A stretch of DNA of 50,692 bases from NCBI GenBank assembly GCA_017452325.1, contig JAFTMR010000107.1, positions 1 through 50,692 of the forward strand, in the 5' to 3' direction. Made by a program: the position numbers and the translations under genes. Below the pieces are notes generated by a model that was not told the origin of the DNA, did not search any database, and saw nothing but the letters and a program-made list of their open reading frames with translations. Shown here piece by piece: positions 24,667-34,178 of the stretch. This stretch comes from Phascolarctobacterium sp. GTDB taxonomy: Bacteria; Bacillota; Negativicutes; Acidaminococcales; Acidaminococcaceae. Every line of letters starts with the position of its first letter. Positions within the stretch are counted from its first letter, which is position 1.

Positions 24667-25581
24667 ATGTGTTTAGATGTATTAGGGGGTCTTTTTATTT
24701 TAGAATTTAAACCTGTAACATTGGCGCAAAAGCCTTTGTTTGAAACTTATTTATCTGCACCTGGACAACGCGGAAGCGAATGTGCCTTTTCTAATTTGTT
24801 CGTTTGGCGTGATTGTTATAATATATTTTGGTGTATTGCCCATGACTTTTTAATCATTAAGGTTAAACGTAACGAAGTGGATTTCTTTTTGCAACCCTTT
24901 GGCGGTAAGGACGAGGATTTACCTCTCTTGATGGAAGAACTAAAAGAGTACCACGAGGGCAAACCTTTTAGACTGCATGGTATTTATGAATGTACCAAGG
25001 AGCGTTTAAGCAAGGTCCTTCCTGATTTGGAATTTGAAGAAGACAGGGATAACTGGGACTATGTTTATCTGCGTGAAAAGTTGGCAGCGCTTTCCGGTCG
25101 CAAGTACCATGGTCAAAAGAATCATTACAATGCTTTCAAGAAAGCATATCCTGATTTTATCTATGAACCCATTACTGATGATAACAAGGCAGAGTGCCTT
25201 GCCTTTGGTGAGAAATGGTGTGACGATAGAATTCATGAGGACCCGACCTTGATTTGTGAAAAGTTCGCTATGCAACAGGCTTTTAAAAATTTTGATGCCT
25301 TAGAGCTGCGTGGCGGTGCTATCCGAATTAATGGCAAAATTGAAGCCTTTAGCTTTGGCAAGAAAATTAACGACGATACTGCAGTGCTCCACGTTGAAAA
25401 GGCTAACCATGAAATTCGTGGTTTGTACACTGCTATCAACAAAGAATTTGCTGCTCACGCTTGGGAAGACGTAGTTTATCTGAACAGGGAAGAGGATATG
25501 GGCGTTGAAGGCTTGCGCAGGGCGAAGGAATCCTATCATCCGGAGTTTATGTTCAAAAAATACAGCGTTGTTATTAGCTGA
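24667..25581 (+). CDS. DUF2156-family protein (LPG synthase C-terminal-like)
   Basis: The protein of up to 304 aa resembles the DUF2156 acyl/aminoacyl-transferase-like fold (EFKPVTLAQKPLFETYL at the start, SNLFVWRDCYN, KYHGQKNHYNAF, then SFGKKINDDTAVLHVEKAN and YLNREEDMGVEGLRRAKESYHPEF). The last two segments are the typical GNAT-like core of the phosphatidylglycerol lysyltransferase C-terminal domain, which uses aminoacyl-tRNA; here it stands alone without a membrane part. The start is uncertain: ATG 24667 lies only about eight bases after the predicted transcription start and has no ribosome binding site. GGGGG at 24685-24689 is ideally placed for ATT 24697, at which the protein would begin with the family-typical LEFKP. 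An Eis-like gene follows after eight bases. Confidence 0.82.
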   Translation: MCLDVLGGLFILEFKPVTLAQKPLFETYLSAPGQRGSECAFSNLFVWRDCYNIFWCIAHDFLIIKVKRNEVDFFLQPFGGKDEDLPLLMEELKEYHEGKPFRLHGIYECTKERLSKVLPDLEFEEDRDNWDYVYLREKLAALSGRKYHGQKNHYNAFKKAYPDFIYEPITDDNKAECLAFGEKWCDDRIHEDPTLICEKFAMQQAFKNFDALELRGGAIRINGKIEAFSFGKKINDDTAVLHVEKANHEIRGLYTAINKEFAAHAWEDVVYLNREEDMGVEGLRRAKESYHPEFMFKKYSVVIS

Positions 25582-25589
25582 GGTATGCT

Positions 25590-26765
25590 ATGACTTTTAG
25601 AGTTGTGAACGAAGCACGCATGAACCAAGTCATGGATTTGTGGGATTACTGCTTCGAAAAAAAGGATGACCCTTTTTACCAATGGTATTTTAGCGAATAC
25701 TGTGGTAAGAATAATATGGTTATTGGTGGCTTTGACGAGCAGGACAAACTGCAGAATATGCTTCACCTTAACCCATATATGTTACAACTGCGTGGAAAGC
25801 AGCAGCTTACGCCTTATATTGTAGGGGTTGCCACTGCTCCTGAAGCTAGGGGACAGCATTTGTTCCGTCCGCTTCTGGAAACTACCTTCGAGGTACTGCG
25901 CTCCCAAGGCTTTGCCTTTGCTTTGCTGATGCCTATTTACGCAGGAATTTATTTGCCCTACCAGTTTAGCTTTTGCTATTATCGTCATAAATACGATATG
26001 GAGCTGGAAAAATTACAGCTTAGCAAAATTGGTAGTGATTTACAGGTGGCAAGGATGGCACTTAATAAGGAAGTGCTTGCACCCATCTACCAGAATATTA
26101 CCCAAGCTTGGAATGGTGCGCCTGTGCGGACTGATTTCCAATGGAATAAATTATTGAAGGTGCACGAATTGGAAAATGTGCAATGCGCTGTGGTTTACGA
26201 AGCTGACGAGCCTTGCGGCTATATGTTTTATAAATTGCAGGACGTAACCTTTAATGTTCTTGAGCTGATGGCGCAGGATTTTGCGGTGCGTAACCGTTTG
26301 TTGCAATTTGCTGCTGCTCACAAAAGCGAAGCCAAGCATTTTACTTGGCTTGCGGAAGCGTGGGACAAAACTTATTTGAGTTTTGTAGACCACAATGTGA
26401 GCGGAACTCTGCAGCCCTTTATGATGGCACGTTGTCTTGACGCACGTTTAGCTTTGGAGAATCTTCCTGTTGCTGATGACATGGAAGAAAACAGCGTGGT
26501 ACTGCTCTTGACGGATAATATTATCGACAGGAACAACCATTTGCTGAAAATAAAAACTGCTCCTGGCAAACTGGAAGCGGTAAGTACCTTGGATGAGGAA
26601 GAAGCTACTATGGATATGGGAGCTTTTACCCAGCTTTACTTTGGTGCTTTTACCGCCACAGAGCTTGCACAAGCAGGCAAGATTAAAGTTCATAATACAG
26701 CGAAGCTTGCTGTGTTAGATAAATTATTCCCCAAATGTCATAATTATATTAATGAATATTTTTAA
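25590..26765 (+). CDS. Eis-like GNAT N-acetyltransferase with SCP2-like C-terminus
   Basis: The 391-aa protein has an N-terminal GNAT domain with the acetyl-CoA-binding loop VATAPEARGQHLFRPLLE (residues about 83-100) and GIYLPYQFSFCYYRHKYD, a segment characteristic of Eis-type acetyltransferases. The middle holds a second GNAT-like fold. The C-terminal part (about 290-391) resembles the sterol-carrier-like domain of the family. It would acetylate an amine such as an aminoglycoside, peptide or polyamine; the substrate is unknown. ATG 25590 follows the DUF2156 gene by eight bases with GAGGT inside the previous stop region. The two form an operon with purL. Confidence 0.86.
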   Translation: MTFRVVNEARMNQVMDLWDYCFEKKDDPFYQWYFSEYCGKNNMVIGGFDEQDKLQNMLHLNPYMLQLRGKQQLTPYIVGVATAPEARGQHLFRPLLETTFEVLRSQGFAFALLMPIYAGIYLPYQFSFCYYRHKYDMELEKLQLSKIGSDLQVARMALNKEVLAPIYQNITQAWNGAPVRTDFQWNKLLKVHELENVQCAVVYEADEPCGYMFYKLQDVTFNVLELMAQDFAVRNRLLQFAAAHKSEAKHFTWLAEAWDKTYLSFVDHNVSGTLQPFMMARCLDARLALENLPVADDMEENSVVLLLTDNIIDRNNHLLKIKTAPGKLEAVSTLDEEEATMDMGAFTQLYFGAFTATELAQAGKIKVHNTAKLAVLDKLFPKCHNYINEYF

Positions 26766-26801
26766 TGTTATTAACCTCAAAAAAACTTGGAGGCTGGTGT
26801 A

Positions 26802-29800
26802 ATGAGTATGATTAGAAGAATTTTTGTGGAAAAGAAGGATGCTTTTGCTGTTGAAGCACATGGTCTTTTGGCGGACCTGCGCAACAATCTGGGTATGACA
26901 GGCTTGGAGAACATTCGTATGATGAACCGCTACGATGTTATGGGCCTGAGCGACGAAGAATTTGCAATGGCAAAAAAATTAGTTCTTTCTGAACCGCCTG
27001 TGGACAGGGTTGTGGAAGAAGAACTGCCTGTTGCCGAAGGTAGCCATGTTTTCGCAGTGGAACTGCTGCCCGGTCAATATGACCAACGGGAAGACTTTGC
27101 TGAGCAATGCATTCAGCTGATTACTCAAAAAGAACGTCCCATGGTTGCTGCTGCTAAAGTGTATGTTTTGGAAGGCAATCTGAGCGAAGATGAAGTTGCT
27201 AAAATTAAAGCATACTGCATCAACCCCATTGAAGCGCGTGAAGCTGAATGGGGCAAACCGGAAACCTTGGTAAGCACTTGTGAAGAGCCTGCCAAAGTTG
27301 CTCGTATCGCTGGCTTCCTGAGCATGACTCGCGAAGAAGCAGAAGCAATGCGCAAGGAAATGGGCTTGGCAATGAGCATCGAAGACTTGCTGTGGTGCCA
27401 ACAATACTTTAATGAAGAAAAACGTGAACCGACTGTTACTGAAATTCGCGTATTGGACACCTACTGGTCTGACCACTGCCGTCACACCACCTTCATGACT
27501 CAAATTGAAGATGTAGAAATTGTACCCGGTACTTATACCAAACCGGTACAAGAAGCTTATGATAAATACATGGCTGCTCGCGATGGTGTTTATGGCGAAA
27601 ATACCGAGCGCCCTGTAACCTTAATGGATATCGCAGTTATCGGCATGAAGAAACTGCGCAAGGAAGGCAAGCTGGCTGATTTGGATGAATCCGAAGAAAT
27701 CAATGCTTGTTCCATCGTTGTACCTATCGAAGTGGATGGCAACACCGAAGAATGGCTGGTAATGTTCAAAAACGAAACCCACAACCATCCGACGGAAATC
27801 GAACCCTTCGGTGGTGCAGCAACCTGCTTGGGCGGTGCAATCCGTGACCCGTTGTCCGGTCGTTCCTATGTATATCAAGCAATGCGCGTAACTGGTGCTG
27901 CTGACCCGCGCGTTCCTGTTTCCGAAACTATCGAAGGCAAATTGCCCCAACGTAAAATTACCATTGGTGCAGCTGCAGGCTACAGCTCCTACGGTAACCA
28001 AATTGGCTTGGCAACTGGCCACGTTCAAGAATATTATAATGATAAATTTGTTGCTAAACGTATGGAGATCGGTGCTGTAATTGGTGCTGCTCCTCGTAGT
28101 GCAGTTCGTCGTGAGCGTCCTGCTGCCGGCGATATCGTTGTTCTCCTTGGTGGCCAAACCGGTCGTGACGGTTGTGGCGGTGCAACCGGTTCTTCCAAAG
28201 AACATACTGTAGACTCCTTGATGAGCTGCGGTGCAGAAGTGCAAAAAGGTAATCCGCCCACTGAACGTAAAATTCAACGTTTGTTCCGTAACCCGGAAGT
28301 TACTGCAATGATTAAACGCTGCAACGACTTTGGTGCAGGCGGTGTATCCGTTGCTATTGGCGAATTGACCGATGGTCTTGTAATTGACCTGGACAAAGTT
28401 CCGAAAAAATATGAAGGTTTGGATGGCACCGAGCTTGCTATTTCCGAATCTCAAGAACGTATGGCAGTAGTTATTGAAGCTGCAAATAAAGAAGCCTTCA
28501 TTAAATTTGCTGACCAAGAAAACCTTGAAGCTACTGTTGTAGCAGAGGTATCTGCTGATCCGCGTCTGGTTATGTACTGGAGAGGGGATAAGATTGTAGA
28601 TTTGTCCCGCGCTTTCCTCGATACTAACGGCGTGGCACAACACACCAGCATCGTAGTTGAAGATACTAAAGCTGACAATGTATTTGATAAAGTTCCTGCA
28701 GAAGTTGCAGAAGCAAAAGATTTGAAAGAAGCTTGGCTGGGCAACTTGGCAAGACTCAACGTGTGCAGCCAAAAAGGTTTGAGCGAACGCTTCGATAGCA
28801 CCATTGGTCGTGGTACCGTAATGATGCCCTTTGGCGGCAAAACTCAAATTACCCCGTCCGAAGGTATGGTGGGCAGAATCCCTGTTCTTCATGGCACTAC
28901 TACCGCTGCTTCTGTAATGGCTTGCGGCTACAATCCGGAAGTTGCAATCTGGAGCCCGTTCCATGGTGCAATGTACGCTGTTGTAGAATCCGTAGTTCGT
29001 GCAGTAGCACTGGGTGCTGACCCTGCAAAACTGCGTTTAACCTTACAAGAATACTTCCCGAAACTGAACAACACCTCTGCTTGGGGCTTGCCCTTTGGCG
29101 CTCTCCTTGGTGCTTTCACCGCTTTGGACGCTTTGGAACTGCCTGCAATTGGTGGTAAAGACAGTATGTCCGGTACCTTTATGGATAAAACTGTTCCGCC
29201 CACCTTGGTATCCTTTGCAGTTGGCGTAATTGACGGCAACAAAGCAGTTTCCGCAGAATTCAAGGAAGCTGGCAACGAAGTTGTGTTCTTGTCCTGCCCC
29301 CGCGACAATGCAGAAGTTCTTGACTTCGCAGCATTGCGCAAAAACCTCACCGCAGTTCATGCAGCAATTGAAGCTGGTAAGATTAAAGCTGCAGCAGCAG
29401 TTAAGGACGGCGGTATCGCTGCTCTCGTAACTACTATGTGCTTGGGTAACCAATTAGGCTTTGAATTTATTAAACCCTTCCGCGATACTGATAGCCTCTT
29501 TACCTTGCAACCGGGCGGCATGGTGCTCGAACTGGCAAAAGGCGTAGAACCGGAAGAAATTTTCGACGGTTTGGAATATATGCTCCTCGGTCACACTACT
29601 GCAGAAGGTGGCGTGGCAATCAACGATGCGGTAATCAGTGAAGCAGAAGCAAAAGGTGCTTATATGGAAACTCTCCAAGGTATCTTCCCCTATAAACTGG
29701 CTGATACCGAAGCTCCTGCTGATATCGCTCAACCCCTTTACAAAGCAGAACTGCCCTTGACCGCACCCATTACCATTGCTAAACCCCGCGTATTCATTCC

Positions 29801-30578
29801 CGTATTCCCCGGTATTAACTGCGAATACGATAGTGCGCGTGCCTTCGAAGCTGCCGGTGCAATTGCGGAAACTTTTGTAGTACGCAACCTTACTGCTCAA
29901 GCAATCGAAGAATCTGTTGAAAAAATGGTTCAATACATCAACAACGCTAATATCGTGATGATTCCCGGTGGCTTTAGTGCAGGCGACGAACCGGACGGCA
30001 GTGGTAAATTCATTGCAACCATGCTCCGTAACCCGCGCATTAAAGAAGCAGTTAGCAATTTGCTCAACAACCGCGACGGTTTGATGCTTGGTATCTGCAA
30101 CGGCTTCCAAGCTTTGATTAAACTGGGTCTTGTTCCTTACGGTGAAATCCGCGATATGGAAGAAGCTTCTCCCACCTTGACCTTCAACAACATTGGTCGT
30201 CACATTTCTCAAATCGTTACCACCAAAGTTGTTTCCAATAAATCTCCTTGGCTGGCAATGTGCGAACCTGGCGATGAACACGCAATCGCTGTTTCTCATG
30301 GCGAAGGTCGCTTCTATGCACCGGAAAGCACCATTAAAGAATTGTTTGCTAACGGTCAAGTTGCAACCCAATATGTGGATGCAGCAGGTAACCCGACTAT
30401 GAATATGCCTTGCAATCCCAACGGCAGCTTGTATGCTATCGAAGGCATCACCAGCCCGGATGGTCGTGTGCTTGGTAAAATGGGTCACACCGAACGCTTC
30501 ACTGATGGTTTGTTCCGTAACATCTATGGCAACAAAGACCAAATGCTGTTCAAATCCGGCGTAAATTATTTTAAATAA
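26802..30578 (+). CDS. purL: Phosphoribosylformylglycinamidine synthase, fused PurL/PurQ large form
   Basis: From ATG 26802 (GGAGG at 26789-26793; the frame opens at 26787) the protein is 1258 aa. It makes FGAM from FGAR, ATP and glutamine in purine synthesis. Visible features are SDHCRHTTF, the ATP/Mg segment FKNETHNHPTEIEPFGGAATC (residues about 320-345), GGQTGRDGCGGATGSS, and a C-terminal class I glutaminase domain (about 1000-1258) with VFPGINCEYD, the nucleophile Cys in GICNGFQAL and the catalytic His in AVSHGEGRF. The single-chain organisation is the form known from clostridia and Proteobacteria, so no separate purQ or purS is needed. It ends an operon with the DUF2156 and Eis-like genes; no other pur genes are adjacent. 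Gln codons are nearly all CAA, a sign of strong expression. Confidence 0.97.
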   Translation: MSMIRRIFVEKKDAFAVEAHGLLADLRNNLGMTGLENIRMMNRYDVMGLSDEEFAMAKKLVLSEPPVDRVVEEELPVAEGSHVFAVELLPGQYDQREDFAEQCIQLITQKERPMVAAAKVYVLEGNLSEDEVAKIKAYCINPIEAREAEWGKPETLVSTCEEPAKVARIAGFLSMTREEAEAMRKEMGLAMSIEDLLWCQQYFNEEKREPTVTEIRVLDTYWSDHCRHTTFMTQIEDVEIVPGTYTKPVQEAYDKYMAARDGVYGENTERPVTLMDIAVIGMKKLRKEGKLADLDESEEINACSIVVPIEVDGNTEEWLVMFKNETHNHPTEIEPFGGAATCLGGAIRDPLSGRSYVYQAMRVTGAADPRVPVSETIEGKLPQRKITIGAAAGYSSYGNQIGLATGHVQEYYNDKFVAKRMEIGAVIGAAPRSAVRRERPAAGDIVVLLGGQTGRDGCGGATGSSKEHTVDSLMSCGAEVQKGNPPTERKIQRLFRNPEVTAMIKRCNDFGAGGVSVAIGELTDGLVIDLDKVPKKYEGLDGTELAISESQERMAVVIEAANKEAFIKFADQENLEATVVAEVSADPRLVMYWRGDKIVDLSRAFLDTNGVAQHTSIVVEDTKADNVFDKVPAEVAEAKDLKEAWLGNLARLNVCSQKGLSERFDSTIGRGTVMMPFGGKTQITPSEGMVGRIPVLHGTTTAASVMACGYNPEVAIWSPFHGAMYAVVESVVRAVALGADPAKLRLTLQEYFPKLNNTSAWGLPFGALLGAFTALDALELPAIGGKDSMSGTFMDKTVPPTLVSFAVGVIDGNKAVSAEFKEAGNEVVFLSCPRDNAEVLDFAALRKNLTAVHAAIEAGKIKAAAAVKDGGIAALVTTMCLGNQLGFEFIKPFRDTDSLFTLQPGGMVLELAKGVEPEEIFDGLEYMLLGHTTAEGGVAINDAVISEAEAKGAYMETLQGIFPYKLADTEAPADIAQPLYKAELPLTAPITIAKPRVFIPVFPGINCEYDSARAFEAAGAIAETFVVRNLTAQAIEESVEKMVQYINNANIVMIPGGFSAGDEPDGSGKFIATMLRNPRIKEAVSNLLNNRDGLMLGICNGFQALIKLGLVPYGEIRDMEEASPTLTFNNIGRHISQIVTTKVVSNKSPWLAMCEPGDEHAIAVSHGEGRFYAPESTIKELFANGQVATQYVDAAGNPTMNMPCNPNGSLYAIEGITSPDGRVLGKMGHTERFTDGLFRNIYGNKDQMLFKSGVNYFK

Positions 30579-30594
30579 AATACTGTAAAATTCT

Positions 30595-30630
30595 AAGAGA
30601 CTCTGTAAAAAAATACAGGGTCTCTTTTTT
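30595..30630 (+). terminator. Intrinsic terminator after purL
   Basis: Arms at 30595-30607 and 30614-30626 pair over 13 positions with one mismatch and are followed by a T run through 30630. It lies 17 bases after the purL stop. Confidence 0.9.
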
Positions 30631-30659
30631 ACTTTTCTTCAAAAATAAAAAGAGGAAAA

Positions 30660-30689
30660 TTGACAATGATGTAGAAATTAAATTAGGAT
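30660..30689 (+). promoter_or_regulatory. Promoter of the pyrH-frr operon
   Basis: A perfect TTGACA (30660-30665) and TAGGAT (30684-30689) are 18 bases apart. Transcription would start near 30696, about 23 bases before the pyrH GTG. Confidence 0.7.
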
Positions 30690-30691
30690 AA

Positions 30692-31444
<753 letters not shown>

Positions 31445-31447
31445 TTT

Positions 31448-32011
31448 ATGGCAACTGTAAAAGAGATTATCACTAATGCTGATACCAAGATGCACAAGTC
31501 CGTTGATGCGTTGCGTGTTGATTTGGCAAGCTTGCGCGCTGGTCGTGCTACTCCTTCCTTGCTGGAAAAGGTAACTGTTGATTACTATGGTGCTCCCACT
31601 CCGGTAACTCAAGTAGCAAGTGTTTCCGTTCCCGAACCTCGTATGATCGTTATCCAACCTTGGGAAAGAAACATGATTAAAGAAATTGAAAAAGCTATTA
31701 TGAAATCTGATTTGGGCTTGAACCCCAACAGTGATGGCGTTTGCATCCGTCTGAACCTTCCCCAATTGACAGAAGAACGTCGTAAAGAATTGGTTAAAGT
31801 TGTTCACAAAAAAGCAGAAGAGTTCCGCGTAGTAGTGCGTAACCTGCGTCGTGATGCTAACGATGCTATTAAGAAAGCAGAAAAAGCTAAGGAAATCACC
31901 GAAGACGAATCCAAGAAGGGCGTTGACGATGTACAAAAGCTGACTGATAAAGTTATCAAGGAAATTGATGGCGTAGCAGCTAATAAAGAAAAGGAAGTTA
32001 TGGAAATCTGA
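31448..32011 (+). CDS. frr: Ribosome recycling factor
   Basis: The 187-aa protein splits post-termination ribosomes together with EF-G. It shows the family sequence throughout: LRAGRATPSLLEKV, YGAPTPVTQVASVSVPEPRM, IQPWERNMIKEIEKAI, LNLPQLTEERRKELVK and the C-terminal helix with RRDANDAIKK. Length is normal (about 185). AGGAGG overlaps the end of pyrH. Its TGA stop overlaps the ATG of the next small gene by one base. Confidence 0.97.
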   Translation: MATVKEIITNADTKMHKSVDALRVDLASLRAGRATPSLLEKVTVDYYGAPTPVTQVASVSVPEPRMIVIQPWERNMIKEIEKAIMKSDLGLNPNSDGVCIRLNLPQLTEERRKELVKVVHKKAEEFRVVVRNLRRDANDAIKKAEKAKEITEDESKKGVDDVQKLTDKVIKEIDGVAANKEKEVMEI

Positions 32012-32214
32012 TGCAGGTTCCCAATGTTTTGGCACTGCCTTTGGATGAAGCCATTAAACGCTTGGAAGCGGTGGGCGCGCAGTACGAGGTCAAGGTACTG
32101 CTGCCTCCCCGCGACAGCGAGGCTGATTTCGTAGGTAAAGAGGTGCGTAAATATGTAGTTAGGCAACAAGCTTTGCCTGATGATAAAGTAGTTCTTACCA
32201 TCGTGTATAGATAA
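32011..32214 (+). CDS. Small single PASTA-like domain protein (67 aa)
   Basis: The 67-aa protein reads as one PASTA-like unit: [20 protein letters not shown] at the start, a middle strand, then a C-terminal [18 protein letters not shown] strand, matching the pattern of PASTA domains (VPdv..., QxP, v.l.v). There is no signal peptide, transmembrane segment or kinase/PBP domain, so it would be cytoplasmic, unlike usual PASTA proteins. It overlaps the frr stop by one base (TGATG) and is thus tightly coupled to frr. Function unknown. Confidence 0.75.
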   Translation: MQVPNVLALPLDEAIKRLEAVGAQYEVKVLLPPRDSEADFVGKEVRKYVVRQQALPDDKVVLTIVYR

Positions 32215-32237
32215 AAACGAGAGGAGGTGCAAAGGTT

Positions 32238-32402
32238 ATGGCATTGAAAATCGATAAAGAAGCTTGCATCGGTTGTGGTACTTGTGCAGCTACCTGCCCC
32301 GTTGGTGCAATCAACGAAGTGGACGGTAAATACGAAATCGGTGAAGAGTGCGTAGAATGTGGTGCTTGCGCAGCAGCTTGCCCCGTTGGTGCAATCGAAT
32401 AA
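32238..32402 (+). CDS. 2[4Fe-4S] ferredoxin (54 aa)
   Basis: A short frame encodes 54 aa with two complete cluster motifs, [12 protein letters not shown] and [12 protein letters not shown], separated by an acidic hairpin. This is a clostridial-type ferredoxin, a low-potential electron carrier in the cytoplasm. GAGGAGG lies at 32221-32227, 10 bases before the ATG. It is the last gene before a terminator. It is a plausible partner of the hydrogenase and the ferredoxin-EtfA in this window, which is an inference. Confidence 0.95.
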   Translation: MALKIDKEACIGCGTCAATCPVGAINEVDGKYEIGEECVECGACAAACPVGAIE

Positions 32403-32431
32403 TATCATCGAATAAATATCAAAATTCAGAA

Positions 32432-32475
32432 GGGCGGCCTCCACTGAGGAGGCTTGCCTATTTATTATTTTTTAT
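32432..32475 (+). terminator. Intrinsic terminator after the ferredoxin gene
   Basis: GCCTCC (32437-32442) pairs with GGAGGC (32448-32453), extended by an outer GGC/GCC pair across a small bulge, and is followed by a T-rich tail. It separates the ferredoxin gene from uppS; no clear uppS promoter was found, so partial read-through is likely. Confidence 0.8.
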
Positions 32476-32496
32476 GATTCTCTAGCGAAAGGCTGG

Positions 32497-33291
32497 ATGC
32501 TTATGTTTAAAGGTTTGTTTCAAACCAAAAAGAAAACTCCTAGGGTAGAGCTTGCCTTAGATTTAACTGATATTGATTTAAACAATGTACCTAAACATAT
32601 TGCGATTATTATGGATGGTAATGGTCGTTGGGCAAAGGCTCAAGGAAAGGTACGCACTTTTGGTCATCAGGCTGGTGCAGAAACTTTAAAGACCATTGTT
32701 AGGGCAGCAGATAAGCTGGGCGTGAAGGTTATTAGTGCCTACGCTTTTTCTACAGAAAACTGGAAACGTCCTGTGACGGAGGTTAACTTCATCATGGAAC
32801 TGCTATCCCGTTATCTGACTAGTGAGATTGAAGAATTTAACGAGAATAATGTGCAAGTGCGCTTCATTGGTTCTCGGGAAGGCTTACCGGAAATTGTTAA
32901 AGAAAAGATGGATAATGCTATCGAAGCTACCAAAAACAATACCGGTATTATTTTGAATTTGGCAATAAACTACGGCGGTCAAGCAGAAATTTTGCACGCG
33001 GTTAAGGAAATCGCTGCGGAAGTTGAAGCTGGTAATTTACGCGTAGAAGATATAACTAATAATATTTTTGAAGGTCATTTATATACTAAGGGATTGCCTG
33101 CGCCGGACTTACTTATTCGTCCTGGTGGAGATTTGCGTATCAGCAACTTTTTGCTGTGGCAGATTGCTTATGCGGAAATCTGGACTACGGATGTGTACTG
33201 GCCAGATTTTTCGCCGGAACATTTATTGCAGGCGATTGCTGCTTACCAAGGGCGTGAGCGTCGCTTTGGCGGTTTAGTAAATAAAAAATAA
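32497..33291 (+). CDS. uppS: Isoprenyl transferase (undecaprenyl diphosphate synthase)
   Basis: The 264-aa cytosolic enzyme adds isopentenyl units in cis to make undecaprenyl diphosphate, the carrier lipid for cell-wall synthesis. It has HIAIIMDGNGRWAKAQG (catalytic Asp, residues about 33-49), SAYAFSTENWKRP, and the C-terminal RPGGDLRISNFLLWQIAYAEIW. ATG 32497 or ATG 32503 could be the start (AAAGG at 32488-32492 is four or ten bases away). It opens a long run of envelope and isoprenoid genes; cdsA follows after 12 bases. Confidence 0.96.
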   Translation: MLMFKGLFQTKKKTPRVELALDLTDIDLNNVPKHIAIIMDGNGRWAKAQGKVRTFGHQAGAETLKTIVRAADKLGVKVISAYAFSTENWKRPVTEVNFIMELLSRYLTSEIEEFNENNVQVRFIGSREGLPEIVKEKMDNAIEATKNNTGIILNLAINYGGQAEILHAVKEIAAEVEAGNLRVEDITNNIFEGHLYTKGLPAPDLLIRPGGDLRISNFLLWQIAYAEIWTTDVYWPDFSPEHLLQAIAAYQGRERRFGGLVNKK

Positions 33292-33303
33292 GCGGGTGTA
33301 AAG

Positions 33304-34167
33304 ATGTTAACACGAATTATTACCGGTGCTATCGGCGCTGTTGCTGCCGTTGGCATCATCACCACTGGTGGCTGGGTATTTTCCTTGGCAGTGTTCCTGC
33401 TGAGTGCCATCGGTTGGTACGAATATCATCAAATTGCTGCGGCGAAGGGCAAGAATGTTTATTACCTTACCTCCGGTTTAGGTAGCCTGCTCATCAGCGG
33501 CTTTGCGGCTTTTGCTTACCATGCAGAGATTGAAGAGCTGTTCGTCATGGCGTTTATGGCTATGTTCACAGCACTGTTCTTTATTTTTAATGCTATTGAA
33601 GGCTTGGTGCGTCATTGTCAATGTGGCGAAAGTGATTGGGCAAGCAATACTGCCTTATCCATTTGGGGTATGGTTTATTGTGGCGTGCTGTTCTCTCATG
33701 TAATTTTGTTGCGTTCCCTGTATCTTAGCCCCCATATTGATTTAGGCTTTAGAGTATTCCACTTTGGCGAGCTTGCTTTATGGATGGTGCTGATTGGTAC
33801 TTGGGCAAGCGATATCTTCGCTTATTTTGTAGGACGATTCTGCGGTAAGACTCCTTTCTGCAGCGTTAGCCCGAAGAAAACTTTTGAAGGCGCAGTGGGT
33901 GGCTTTGTTGGCTGCTTCATAGTTGTTTTGGCAATGAGCATTGTGTGCTTGGGCATTCCCCTGTGGCAGGGTGTGGTGTTGGGCTTGGCAATTGCCTTCT
34001 TTGCACCTGTGGGCGATTTGGTAGAATCTATTTTGAAACGTTCCTTTGACGTGAAGGATTCCGGCAAACTGTTCCCCGGTCATGGCGGTGTACTTGACCG
34101 TTTTGACAGCTTGCTCTTTACCGCTCCTGTAACATATTATTTGTTCCTGATTTTTACTTTGTTTTAA
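33304..34167 (+). CDS. cdsA: Phosphatidate cytidylyltransferase
   Basis: The 287-aa integral membrane enzyme makes CDP-diacylglycerol from phosphatidate and CTP. About eight membrane helices are visible. The family signature near the C-terminus is intact: SILKRSFDVKDSGKLFPGHG followed by GVLDRFDS (residues about 240-268), with SPKKTFEGAVGGF upstream. It lies between uppS and dxr, the standard order; dxr starts 11 bases after its stop. Confidence 0.96.
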   Translation: MLTRIITGAIGAVAAVGIITTGGWVFSLAVFLLSAIGWYEYHQIAAAKGKNVYYLTSGLGSLLISGFAAFAYHAEIEELFVMAFMAMFTALFFIFNAIEGLVRHCQCGESDWASNTALSIWGMVYCGVLFSHVILLRSLYLSPHIDLGFRVFHFGELALWMVLIGTWASDIFAYFVGRFCGKTPFCSVSPKKTFEGAVGGFVGCFIVVLAMSIVCLGIPLWQGVVLGLAIAFFAPVGDLVESILKRSFDVKDSGKLFPGHGGVLDRFDSLLFTAPVTYYLFLIFTLF

Positions 34168-34178
34168 GGTGATATATA

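Noticed and set aside
27621..28964. Long minus-strand frame inside purL (447 codons)
   Set aside because: Shadow of purL caused by its extreme codon bias; it has Cys/Ser/Phe-rich low-complexity composition and no known domain.
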